From Salinispirillum sp. LH 10-3-1 (GTDB lineage: Bacteria; Pseudomonadota; Gammaproteobacteria; Pseudomonadales; Natronospirillaceae), in NCBI RefSeq assembly GCF_030643825.1, contig NZ_CP101717.1:2811673-2875672 (forward strand): a stretch of 64,000 bases of DNA. Direction: 5' to 3'. Of the stretch, positions 11,102-17,684 are shown piece after piece (position 1 is the first letter of the stretch; every line of letters begins with the position of its first letter). A program made the position numbers and the translations under genes. The notes beneath the pieces are model-generated. The model made no database searches. It was not told the DNA's origin and was given only the letters and a program-made list of their open reading frames with translations.

Positions 11102-11230
11102 TCACAATTCCATAATTTTTCTATGACGTTTTCTATGCTCTGCCATTTCTTCATCAAGATTGCGCCCCACCCACAAAGTATAGATCAACCCAAACAATGA
11201 CATAACGACCGCTGTGATCATAAAACCCAT
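11102..11230 (-). CDS. Small single-span membrane protein, family A copy 1
   Basis: 42 residues. One hydrophobic segment (about residues 4-20) is followed by a strongly charged tail (WVGRNLDEEMAEHRKRHRKI). The start is the ATG at 11230 with GGAG 7 bases upstream; longer in-frame starts have no such site. The tail pattern W-(V/M)-G-R-(N/D)-x3-E-x-M-x-(E/R)-H-(R/K)-K matches the two plus-strand copies at 11470 and 14550, so the three form one family. It has its own terminator. I do not recognise the family. A type I toxin-like or membrane-scaffold peptide is possible but unproven. Confidence 0.65.
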   Translation of the reverse strand: MGFMITAVVMSLFGLIYTLWVGRNLDEEMAEHRKRHRKIMEL

Positions 11231-11469
11231 GGCTTTCTCCGCTTGGAATCCTTGCCTGCAGTTTACCAAGAGGACGCAGATTTTCCAGTGTTTCAAAGAA
11301 AGGCTCATTGGTCATCAAAATTCGTTTCTAGGTTCTATAGCGACCACGAGTTACGACTCGACCCAATGAATCCAGCTTTATCAGGGTCCGTCTTGCTTGT
11401 GATGAATGTAGGTCGATACTCTAGTACACTCAGTCCAAGTCCTATCAGAGACGATCGGGGGTACTTTCT

Positions 11470-11613
11470 ATGCAGTTGATCATAACGACACTCATCACGT
11501 CCGGCATTGCACTGGCGATTCTTTGGTACATGGGTCGAGATTCTGCTGAGATTATGGAGCGGCACAAAAAACTTCAGAAAGAATTCATGAAACTGTTTGC
11601 TGGCAAACCGTAG
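11470..11613 (+). CDS. Small single-span membrane protein, family A copy 2
   Basis: 47 residues. A hydrophobic span (about residues 3-20, ending LAILWYMGRD) is followed by a basic/acidic helix (EIMERHKK...KEFMKLF). A G-rich site (GGGGG) lies 8 bases before the ATG. The gene and ~60 bases on each side are almost identical to 14550-14693: inside the ORF only two bases differ, both changing residues (Leu to Arg, Lys to Asn). It faces family B copy 1 tail to tail. Function unknown. Confidence 0.65.
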   Translation: MQLIITTLITSGIALAILWYMGRDSAEIMERHKKLQKEFMKLFAGKP

Positions 11614-11720
11614 CAACATTTCGTGACCAACACTTTGCTGTTAATGATGGGACCAATGTTTTCAGCCGCGACAGTTTGGCCCAGTAGAAAGCAACCAAAG
11701 AATTATAGAACCTAAACCCA

Positions 11721-11840
11721 TCATACTTTAGGGAGATTCTTCCGCTCTTCTTCAAGCTGGGCTATCCGCTTTTCGCCTTGATGCACTTGGTATTTCGCAT
11801 ACGCTGCCACCAGCAACGCCATCACCACTAAGTACCACAT
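11721..11840 (-). CDS. Small single-span membrane protein, family B copy 1
   Basis: 39 residues. It begins MWYLVVMALLVAAYA, one membrane span, followed by a charged helix EKRIAQLEEERKNLP that could form a short coiled coil. AGGTG lies 7 bases before the ATG. Copy 2 (14800-14919) has the same length and keeps over half the residues although its DNA has diverged, which argues for selection on a protein. The overall plan, a short N-terminal span plus a charged helix, recalls PspB but is too short to equate. Function unknown. Confidence 0.65.
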   Translation of the reverse strand: MWYLVVMALLVAAYAKYQVHQGEKRIAQLEEERKNLPKV

Positions 11841-11932
11841 AGTTTTCACCTACTTTGCACGCCTTAACGGCTATTCTAGCAGAAATTCGAGTCTGTAGAT
11901 TCTTTCGCGCATTGCATGGCCCTCAGATGAGG

Positions 11933-12109
11933 GCGGACAAACTATGGTCGCAATCACACATTGGACTATTCACGGCTCATCAGCACAGCTGATGATCGTT
12001 CAGGCCTCGCAAAGCAATGCTTTGCGTGCTTACACCGGCCTTCACCCTGCTGGGCCACCACTCCCTTCGGTCATATTGAACCTGTTGTTGCGACCATAAC
12101 ATATCCGCC
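11933..12109. repeat. Segment bounded by inverted transposon-end-like motifs
   Basis: The left edge reads GCGGACAAACTATGGTCGCA (11933-11952); the right edge carries the inverted form TTGCGACCATAACATATCCG (from 12088). The segment between them is repeat R copy 2. The motif recurs as a tandem pair before repeat copy 3 (15012-15056). It resembles the end repeats bound by DDE transposases, but no transposase is present. Confidence 0.6.
11959..12083 (+). repeat. Island repeat R, copy 2
   Basis: This copy has the same two hairpins and the tRNA-like end (one C shorter: CTGCTGGGCCACCACTCC). Unlike copies 1 and 3 it continues with CCTTCGGTC and a GAACCT, matching the bases that directly follow the tRNA gene itself, so the duplicated unit includes the tRNA flank. 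Confidence 0.85.
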
Positions 12110-12219
12110 TCAGTCCGAGTGACATGTACTGCGCTGACGAAACTACAGGCACGAAAATCAATCAGAGACTACAGATACCTTGACAGTTACCGATGAACAA
12201 TGGGTGATAATTATGGTTG

Positions 12220-12270
12220 TCATTGCTCGACTCTGAAAAAATAGGTATCGCGTGACATGAAATCAGTCAT
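12220..12270 (-). pseudogene. N-terminal remnant of a family C membrane protein
   Basis: The fragment opens with a good AGGAG site and ATG, reads MTDFMSRDTYF, then runs into unrelated residues and a stop after 16 codons. The first eleven residues match the start of the intact protein at 12721-13311 with one change. Its leader (12271-12318, with AGTATAAATC = TATACT on the minus strand) matches the promoter region of the plus-strand family C gene at 13788. It is a decayed third copy whose 5' end survives. Confidence 0.7.
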
Positions 12271-12407
12271 GGTTTTTTACTCCTTTCACTTACTCCATAA
12301 GCACAGTATAAATCATTGCCCCTGCCTCTGTGTCACTGTGCGCGAACCGAACACGTTTCGAATCCGGGCGTTAACACAGTTGCGTTCATGTTGAACTGTG
12401 CGACCAT

Positions 12408-12644
12408 TTGGCACCTAACAGGCAGTATGCAGTGGATCATCGTCAGATTGCCGAGGCATTCAGGAAGGAAGTGCACGATCTGGTGATAAAAAGTGATTTA
12501 GATGGCGCTAAGCAAATGAGTGCTGACAGTTATATGAAAGGTGTCGTGCCGGACAGCTCAACACCAATAGACATATCGAATCGGACAGACCTTAGTCGAA
12601 GACAAAGAAATGCGTTGGAAAATGGATTGAATCGGTTAAATTAA
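12408..12644 (+). CDS. Unrecognised 78-codon ORF, perhaps the C-terminal part of a larger protein
   Basis: The frame is open from 12375; the first usable start is TTG at 12408, with no clear ribosome site. The product is soluble, charged and looks like a folded domain end (IAEAFRKEVHDLV ... SADSYMKGVVPD ... LSRRQRNALENGL). I do not recognise it. Lack of a good start suggests a remnant left by rearrangement in this island. It is followed closely by a perfect 11-bp hairpin at 12653-12692. Confidence 0.35.
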   Translation: MAPNRQYAVDHRQIAEAFRKEVHDLVIKSDLDGAKQMSADSYMKGVVPDSSTPIDISNRTDLSRRQRNALENGLNRLN

Positions 12645-12652
12645 CAGAAAGG

Positions 12653-12692
12653 CCGTGTCGGCAGATCGAAGTGACAAGATATGCCGACACGG
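12653..12692. terminator. Hairpin between convergent genes, possible bidirectional terminator
   Basis: CCGTGTCGGCA and TGCCGACACGG pair perfectly (11 bp) over an 18-base loop. It lies between the end of the plus-strand ORF at 12644 and the end of the minus-strand gene at 12721. Neither strand has a strong T-run, so the terminator call is tentative. Confidence 0.5.
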
Positions 12693-12720
12693 AAAAATAG
12701 CCAACAACACATGATCAACA

Positions 12721-13311
12721 TTAACTGTCGTGCCGGTAACGATCTGCAATGTAATCACCAGCCGCCGTCGCCGCAGCAAAATAAGGATCATCAGAATGCG
12801 CAGCCGCAGCAAGAGGATCACCAGATAGCGCTAAACCATCGTTGAACGAATCACTATACGAATAACGCTTTGTCGTACTCGCAATATGGGAAGCTGATTT
12901 AGTGCTGTGTTTTGAGTCCGATGACAGCGAATTGACCACAGCAGACACCGTAGCATCCACAAACAATAACACTGCGAACCACGCTCCTAACGTAATGAAG
13001 GCAACGACAGCCCCAACGTAGGCCGTTTTCGTATATGTTTGTGAGCTTCGCGGATCGTTGCACGCATCTACGCCCCGACTGGCCGCAACCAGCAACATAA
13101 AGACGCTAAGAAACGCAAGACCATTTAATCCATTGAGTGCAGCGTCAACCAGCGCATACGTCCACAGTACCATCGAGAAGATGATGTGGCCTGGATATTC
13201 ACGTACTGAAAAGACTCTACGCAAAGTAATCTTCTGGCCACCTTTTGCTTTGTTCTTATCGGCTTCGCTCGTATCAGAAAAATACGTATCGCGTGACATG
13301 AAATCGCTCAT
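12721..13311 (-). CDS. Membrane protein with alanine-rich tail, family C copy 1
   Basis: 196 residues. A polar N-terminus (~45 residues, opening SDFMSRDTYFSDT) is followed by a membrane hairpin near residues 45-80, a third span near 98-120, then a Ser-rich and Ala-rich tail (DPLAAAAHSDDPYFAAATAAG). An AGGAGG-type site precedes the ATG. The plus-strand gene at 13788 shares the order of parts, the G-(H/T)-I-I-x-S-M-(V/L)-L-W-T block at the start of the hairpin, and the tail style. I do not recognise the family. The pair, plus the remnant at 12220, is specific to this island. Confidence 0.7.
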   Translation of the reverse strand: MSDFMSRDTYFSDTSEADKNKAKGGQKITLRRVFSVREYPGHIIFSMVLWTYALVDAALNGLNGLAFLSVFMLLVAASRGVDACNDPRSSQTYTKTAYVGAVVAFITLGAWFAVLLFVDATVSAVVNSLSSDSKHSTKSASHIASTTKRYSYSDSFNDGLALSGDPLAAAAHSDDPYFAAATAAGDYIADRYRHDS

Positions 13312-13493
13312 GGCGTCCGTTTCCTCCTTTTTTGATCCATAGTCGAGACATGTGTTTCGTGCCTTGCTGATATCTCAGCAGACTTTTAAACTAGTAGCTT
13401 CTCAGTGCAATACATAGTACTTACAAAGGATTGGATAGTCTAAGGTCGGGACAACATAAAGGTGGATGATCCATTGACCCTACCTCATCACCT

Positions 13494-13619
13494 TTCCTTC
13501 AGGTCGATACTCCACGACAACAGGGCATCAATGTCATTTTCAGTTTGAGCTTGTTGTAGTAACTAAACATGCTCGACAAGTCCACGCTTAATCGACACGA
13601 AATGTCTGTTCGTCATCAT
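13494..13619 (-). pseudogene. Small ORF interrupted by an in-frame amber codon
   Basis: AGGAGG lies 8 bases before ATG ATG. The frame reads 18 codons (ending LVEHV), then TAG, then 22 more sense codons (LLQQAQTENDIDALLSWSID...) and a double TGA stop. Both halves look protein-like and share one frame. A CAG to TAG change in a ~41-residue gene is the simplest reading; amber read-through is a less likely alternative. No family recognised. Confidence 0.35.
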
Positions 13620-13672
13620 AGTGATTGCCTCCTAATCATCATCACTGGTTGCAGTGATACCATACCAAGAAG

Positions 13673-13729
13673 ATTCGCACGTAATGACACAACGGCAAAC
13701 GCGGTAATTTTGTGTCATTACGTGCGAAT
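13673..13729 (+). repeat. Perfect 20-bp inverted repeat upstream of the family C promoter
   Basis: ATTCGCACGTAATGACACAA (13673-13692) is perfectly complementary to 13710-13729, with a 17-base spacer. It ends one base before the -35 box of the promoter at 13731. It could be a regulator-binding site, an insulating hairpin, or an element end. Confidence 0.75.
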
Positions 13730-13730
13730 T

Positions 13731-13759
13731 TTGGCAGGGCAGGGAGGGTGATTTATACT
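13731..13759 (+). promoter_or_regulatory. Sigma-70 promoter of family C copy 2
   Basis: -35 TTGGCA (13731-13736), 17-base spacer, -10 TATACT (13754-13759). The -10 and the following leader (GATTTATACTGTGC.TATGGA) recur on the minus strand before the decayed copy at 12220-12270, showing a conserved start region. Confidence 0.75.
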
Positions 13760-13787
13760 GTGCCTATGGATTAGTGGAGGAGCGGCC

Positions 13788-14360
13788 ATGAGTGGGATGA
13801 GCGATCACGAAAGAGACTTATATTATTCACACAACAACGAGCGCGTTAAGCCTGGTTATGATGTGAATAGGGCACCTATTCGTCGCAACACTTTGCCAAA
13901 AGCATTTTCGCCTGTATCGCAGACACACAACCTGAACGGAAATGCTACGGGCTTCAAAGGTTCTCGGTTTGGCAGTCACAACGAAGCCCAAAGCAATGCT
14001 GTCATTCAGCACAAAGGCTTGGCAGTAGCCCGAATGCCAACTGGAACTATTATCTCTATGCTGCTTTGGACTGCTGGGGCTATGTTTGCTGGATTTAGCG
14101 ACGCCTTTTTTGTTGTAGCATTCTGCTTGTTGATGCTGTTTCTTTGTTTCTTTGGCGGGATCAAAACAATCAACAGTCGTAGCAGCTCAACGATTGTTGC
14201 AAACCAAAAGGCTAGTTGTACTTCTTATAATGATTCGTACTACGCTGCCTTGGGTGCTTCACTTGGTGATGCTTCTGCTGCTGCTGCTGGTGCTTCATTG
14301 CATCCTAATGATCCTGCTGCTGCTGCGGTGGCGGCGGGTTTATCTTCTGGTTCTGATTGA
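13788..14360 (+). CDS. Membrane protein with alanine-rich tail, family C copy 2
   Basis: 190 residues. A long polar, basic N-terminal part (about 80 residues) precedes two membrane spans (about residues 84-125). The cytoplasmic or exposed tail is Ala/Ser-rich (GDASAAAAGASLHPNDPAAAAVAAG), coded partly by repetitive GCT/CTG triplets. GGAGG lies 7 bases before the ATG and a near-consensus promoter lies upstream. It shares the W-T hairpin block and tail with the minus-strand copy at 12721-13311. Base composition is visibly more A/T-rich than the core genes, as expected for acquired DNA. Function unknown. Confidence 0.7.
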   Translation: MSGMSDHERDLYYSHNNERVKPGYDVNRAPIRRNTLPKAFSPVSQTHNLNGNATGFKGSRFGSHNEAQSNAVIQHKGLAVARMPTGTIISMLLWTAGAMFAGFSDAFFVVAFCLLMLFLCFFGGIKTINSRSSSTIVANQKASCTSYNDSYYAALGASLGDASAAAAGASLHPNDPAAAAVAAGLSSGSD

Positions 14361-14549
14361 TCATTTTTCTACTGGAATTGGCCCGAGCCAGAGCGTTGAT
14401 TAACCTCGATGTTCCGACTCGGACTTTCTTGCAAATTACAGGCGACCGAGTGCCTTGTTAAGATTATTTGACTCGTGTCGGCTCAAATCATTCCGGTTCC
14501 CTAGTACATTTAGTCCAAGTCCTATCAGAGACGATCGGGGGTACTTTCT

Positions 14550-14693
14550 ATGCAGTTGATCATAACGACACTCATCACGTCCGGCATTGCACTGGCGATT
14601 CTTTGGTACATGGGTCGAGATTCTGCTGAGATTATGGAGCGGCACAAAAAACGTCAGAAAGAATTCATGAAACTGTTTGCTGGCAACCCGTAG
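14550..14693 (+). CDS. Small single-span membrane protein, family A copy 3
   Basis: 47 residues, two residues different from copy 2 at 11470. The near identity extends at least from the CCAAGTCCTATCAG leader through the ribosome site to past the stop, so this is a recent segmental duplication. It again faces a family B gene across a ~106-base convergent gap. Function unknown. Confidence 0.65.
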   Translation: MQLIITTLITSGIALAILWYMGRDSAEIMERHKKRQKEFMKLFAGNP

Positions 14694-14799
14694 CAACATT
14701 TCGTGACTCACACTTTGCTGTTCTTATAGGACCAATGTTTTCAGCCGCGACAGTTTGGCCCAGTAGAAAGCAACCAAAGAATTATAGAACCTAAACCCA

Positions 14800-14919
14800 T
14801 CATATTTCTGGAAGATTTTTCAGCTCTTCGTCAAGCTGGGCCATCCTCTTTTCGCTTCGACGAAGTGCGTACTCTGCATACGCTGCCAACATTAACGGTA
14901 CCGCCACAAAGATCCACAT
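14800..14919 (-). CDS. Small single-span membrane protein, family B copy 2
   Basis: 39 residues beginning MWIFVAVPLMLAAYAEY, followed by a charged helix (SEKRMAQLDEELKNLPE). AGGT lies upstream of the ATG. Compared with copy 1 the residues L-AAYA-Y, EKR-AQL-EE-KNLP are kept, although about half of the other positions changed. Same length and same place relative to family A. Confidence 0.65.
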   Translation of the reverse strand: MWIFVAVPLMLAAYAEYALRRSEKRMAQLDEELKNLPEI

Positions 14920-15011
14920 AGCTATTACCTAAGTTTCGCACCTTGATTGCTATTTTAGCAGATTTTCGAGCCCGAAGTTTCTTCAGTGCAGTAGATGCTG
15001 CTCAGCCTGGA

Positions 15012-15056
15012 GCGGACAACTTATGGTCGCAAAAAGCGGACAGCTTATGGTCGCAA
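15012..15056 (+). repeat. Tandem pair of transposon-end-like motifs
   Basis: Two copies of GCGGACA(A/G)CTTATGGTCGCA start at 15012 and 15036, a 24-base period, directly before repeat R copy 3. A third copy and an inverted fourth flank repeat copy 2. Spaced identical sites at an element end are typical of multimeric transposase binding, but no known family could be named. Confidence 0.6.
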
Positions 15057-15060
15057 CCAC

Positions 15061-15169
15061 ACCTCATTGGACTATTCACGGCTCATCAGCACAGCTGATG
15101 ATCGTTCAGGCCTCGCAAAGCAATGCTTTGCGTGTTTACACCGGCCTTCACCCTGCTGGGCCCACCACT
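15061..15169 (+). repeat. Island repeat R, copy 3
   Basis: Same hairpins and tRNA-like end as copy 1. The following ~60 bases (CAAACTCAGAAGACCA.TCA..., then CTTCTAAGACCGCG.TTCAGAGCAC) also match the flank of copy 1, and both are followed by SRAP sequence. Confidence 0.85.
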
Positions 15170-15361
15170 CCAAACTCAGAAGACCACTCATACGACACCC
15201 TCTTCTAAGACCGCGTTTCAGAGCACGTTAACAAAACTCCGTAAAAATATGATTACCCGTCTATTTGGCCCCACGTTTGGAATGCGCTCTTTTGCACCTC
15301 GACACCTAGCGCAATTATAGGCACGCTAATTGAATTTTTAGCACTTTGAGCAGGTACGAAA

Positions 15362-16084
15362 ATGTGCGGCGCTTTTTACCTAAAACAGTCTTCCCATCTC
15401 GCAGCTCACTATGGGTTCGACACGTTTTGGAACTTGGGCAACCTAAGCCGCCGGGATGTCTTAAACCCACGTCGCATAGTAGAAGGAATTCCTGAGTACA
15501 CCGTATTCAGGCCAACCGATCGTTTACCCATCATCGCTCAAGATAGGACTGGCAAACTCATCATAGAACAAGCCCTTTGGTGGTTACTCATGAAAACAGG
15601 GGAAGACGGTATGCCGGTACCTAACCAGGAATACGCCACGTTCAATAGCCGCATTGATAAAGTAATGGCGACGGGAAGAACCCTACACAACACCAGCCCT
15701 AAATCGTTCCGGGTATTGATACCCGCCAGCGGTTACTTCGAATGGTTAGGGAAAGTACCCTATGCCATTGAGCGTGCGGACGGAGAAACCATTCTATTCG
15801 GCGGTATGGCCAAGGCGTACCCAACACCAGACGGCGGTTATCAACTCGGAGTATCCATCGTTACTCTGCCCGGCCACCCGAAGCTGGCACACATACATCA
15901 AAAATCGTTGCCATTAATGATAGAGGATGACGACATAATGCATTGGCTGGATAGGTCGGTACCAAATCAAGACCTACAACCGTTCGCCACGCCGGTGTTA
16001 AGGCACGATATGAACACGCAGCCAAAGAGCGACATCAAGCAACCAGAGTTATTTGGGGAACTTCAACGGATAGAATCGGATTGA
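15362..16084 (+). CDS. SOS response-associated peptidase (SRAP/YedK, HMCES-like)
   Basis: 240 residues, usual SRAP length. SRAP proteins link covalently through Cys2 to abasic sites in single-stranded DNA and shield them. The catalytic set is visible: Cys2 in MCG right after the start Met, Asn95 (FNSR), Glu127 (SGYFEW) and His179 (IHQKSLPLMI). AGGT precedes the ATG. The gene follows repeat R copy 3; its 3' end is duplicated at 10804-10924. SRAP genes are often carried by mobile elements, which fits this island. Confidence 0.92.
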   Translation: MCGAFYLKQSSHLAAHYGFDTFWNLGNLSRRDVLNPRRIVEGIPEYTVFRPTDRLPIIAQDRTGKLIIEQALWWLLMKTGEDGMPVPNQEYATFNSRIDKVMATGRTLHNTSPKSFRVLIPASGYFEWLGKVPYAIERADGETILFGGMAKAYPTPDGGYQLGVSIVTLPGHPKLAHIHQKSLPLMIEDDDIMHWLDRSVPNQDLQPFATPVLRHDMNTQPKSDIKQPELFGELQRIESD

Positions 16085-16188
16085 ATTGATCCTGCAGCCA
16101 TAGCTTTTTCAAAGTCTTGAATCAATTTCGGATATGCCTAAGCTGTACAAAGGCTTTCTTGCGGCGGGGTTGTTCTGGGGTCTGATTC

Positions 16189-16347
16189 ATGGCGAGGTCG
16201 GCTTTTCCGTTAAAGTCATTTTTCTTAGTCTGTATTCTTGTTGCTGGTGTCTACGGTGGGCTTACCGCAAGCAGGAAGATTCTCTTCATCCAAGCCGCAC
16301 CCGCCACGGTAGGTCTGCTGCTTCTGGGCATCGGTGCTCTGATGTAA
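16189..16347 (+). CDS. Possible two-span small membrane protein
   Basis: 52 residues with two hydrophobic stretches (SFFLVCILVAGVYGG and ATVGLLLLGIGALM) separated by a basic turn. GGGG lies 8 bases before the ATG. An overlapping frame starting at 16134 also opens with a hydrophobic stretch, so a frameshifted three-span gene is possible. No family recognised; it sits 20 bases before the convergent end of hipA. Confidence 0.35.
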   Translation: MARSAFPLKSFFLVCILVAGVYGGLTASRKILFIQAAPATVGLLLLGIGALM

Positions 16348-16367
16348 GTTGTTTGGCTGGGCAGAGC

Positions 16368-17684
16368 CTAGATGCTTAGCCTCAAATGCGACGCCACTTC
16401 CTCGACCAGTGACTTCGGCACGTCAAGCTCTGTGGCGCGCTGCTTCCAGTTGGATACTGCGTTGATCGTTTCATCCAAAATGCTGTTGATCCGGTCACGG
16501 GTAAACAACGGGCTGAGCTTTTCCAGCGTATAGAAGTCCTGCCGCGTGAATTCATCGCGCTTACCGTTCAAGGTCATCCAGTGGCTGTTGACCCATTTGC
16601 TGCCCGGTTTGAAGCTGTACGCCAGGTCATAAGCGGGGGCTAACGCCCACGTATTGCCATTCAACATAAACGCGAAGTTCTTCGCATGGTCGTCGTGGTT
16701 GCGCGCGACGATATTGAACGTCATACGTCGGAGCAACTGTTCGGCGTCGGTGGCTGGCAGTTTGAGCTGTCTGGCTATGCCCAAGAGTTCGGCGTAGGAA
16801 AAAGAACCGGGCTTTTTGTAGTCCACGTGCGCCAGACCGTTCAGGGTTTGAACGTGGCGCTTTTTGTTTCCTAAGCGGTCGAAGCGTTGCGTAATGAAGT
16901 GCCGACGCTTGCCCTCTTCCAGCAGCCGACTCGGCATCATGTGAATGCCGCAGTCTTTTGCCATCAGATAATACACATATTCCATGGCACCAAAGCCCAG
17001 CGGATCGCCAAAGGTCTCTTGGTTTTTGTTGTGCTCGCTGACGCCGTCGAACTTCATCAGGTAGTGGGTGAAACCTTCGGGCACTTTAGCCTGCCCGGAA
17101 CGCACTTGCGTGAAGTCGTCGTTAAAGGCCAGCACGGCCTTTGGGCGCGCGCCACCGGCACTCATGCCCACAGACAGCAGGGCCATCATGGCGGCGCGGT
17201 CTTCCGCGCCGTCGTTCGTTAGCTCAACCGCAAAATCACCGCGCACATCCAGTATGTCTTGCGCCATGGCAACCAAGGATTCAATAGCGATCGGTTGCGT
17301 GGCGTTCAGGTTTTTCATACGCGTGGCGGGGGCGTATTCCAACGCGCCCATGCCGCGCTTGCCGGTGAATTGCAGACGCTGCAATGGCGTGATGTCTTGT
17401 GGGGATTTACCCTCCGCGGCTACCCAGGCATTCAGTACGGCGTGGCCGAAGTCGTCGGGCAGTGAGTCGGCGATCAACCCCGGCAAGCCTTTGAAGGTAT
17501 TAAAGTCCAGCTCTGGAAATCGGTAGATTTGTTGAGACAGTGGCATTTTAAGCGGTGACAGCTCAATGCCTTGTTTGATAAACCCCGGCTCATACTCAAA
17601 GGCACCCAATCCCGTGTTGGTGTCGAAACTCACCGCACCGACATCATGCTGCTGGTATTGCACCCTGAGTACTTCCATCACCAT
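16368..17684 (-). CDS. HipA-family serine/threonine kinase toxin
   Basis: 438 residues, full length for HipA. These kinases phosphorylate cytosolic targets such as aminoacyl-tRNA synthetases and induce growth arrest; the partner HipB binds and represses. The catalytic loop RNHDDHAKNFAF (near residue 335) and the metal-binding APAYDLAYS are intact, as is the FTGKRGMGALEY block in the N-terminal half. The ATG at 17684 overlaps the end of the antitoxin gene; a second ATG at 17678 forms a TGATG overlap and is an equally good start. Confidence 0.9.
   Translation of the reverse strand: MVMEVLRVQYQQHDVGAVSFDTNTGLGAFEYEPGFIKQGIELSPLKMPLSQQIYRFPELDFNTFKGLPGLIADSLPDDFGHAVLNAWVAAEGKSPQDITPLQRLQFTGKRGMGALEYAPATRMKNLNATQPIAIESLVAMAQDILDVRGDFAVELTNDGAEDRAAMMALLSVGMSAGGARPKAVLAFNDDFTQVRSGQAKVPEGFTHYLMKFDGVSEHNKNQETFGDPLGFGAMEYVYYLMAKDCGIHMMPSRLLEEGKRRHFITQRFDRLGNKKRHVQTLNGLAHVDYKKPGSFSYAELLGIARQLKLPATDAEQLLRRMTFNIVARNHDDHAKNFAFMLNGNTWALAPAYDLAYSFKPGSKWVNSHWMTLNGKRDEFTRQDFYTLEKLSPLFTRDRINSILDETINAVSNWKQRATELDVPKSLVEEVASHLRLSI

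Noticed and set aside
11243-11479. 78-codon plus-strand ORF opposite family A copy 1
   Set aside because: No ribosome site, no recognisable composition, and it overlaps the better supported small genes at 11102-11230 and 11470-11613.
10612-15361. Prophage, integron, retron or CRISPR explanation of the island
   Set aside because: No integrase, reverse transcriptase, phage structural gene, Cas gene or regularly spaced short repeats are present.
16134-16379. 81-codon plus-strand ORF opening MPKLYKGF
   Set aside because: Only its first ~20 residues look membrane-like and the rest is low-quality sequence; the overlapping 52-codon frame at 16189 is hydrophobic throughout and better started. A frameshift between them is possible but not provable here.
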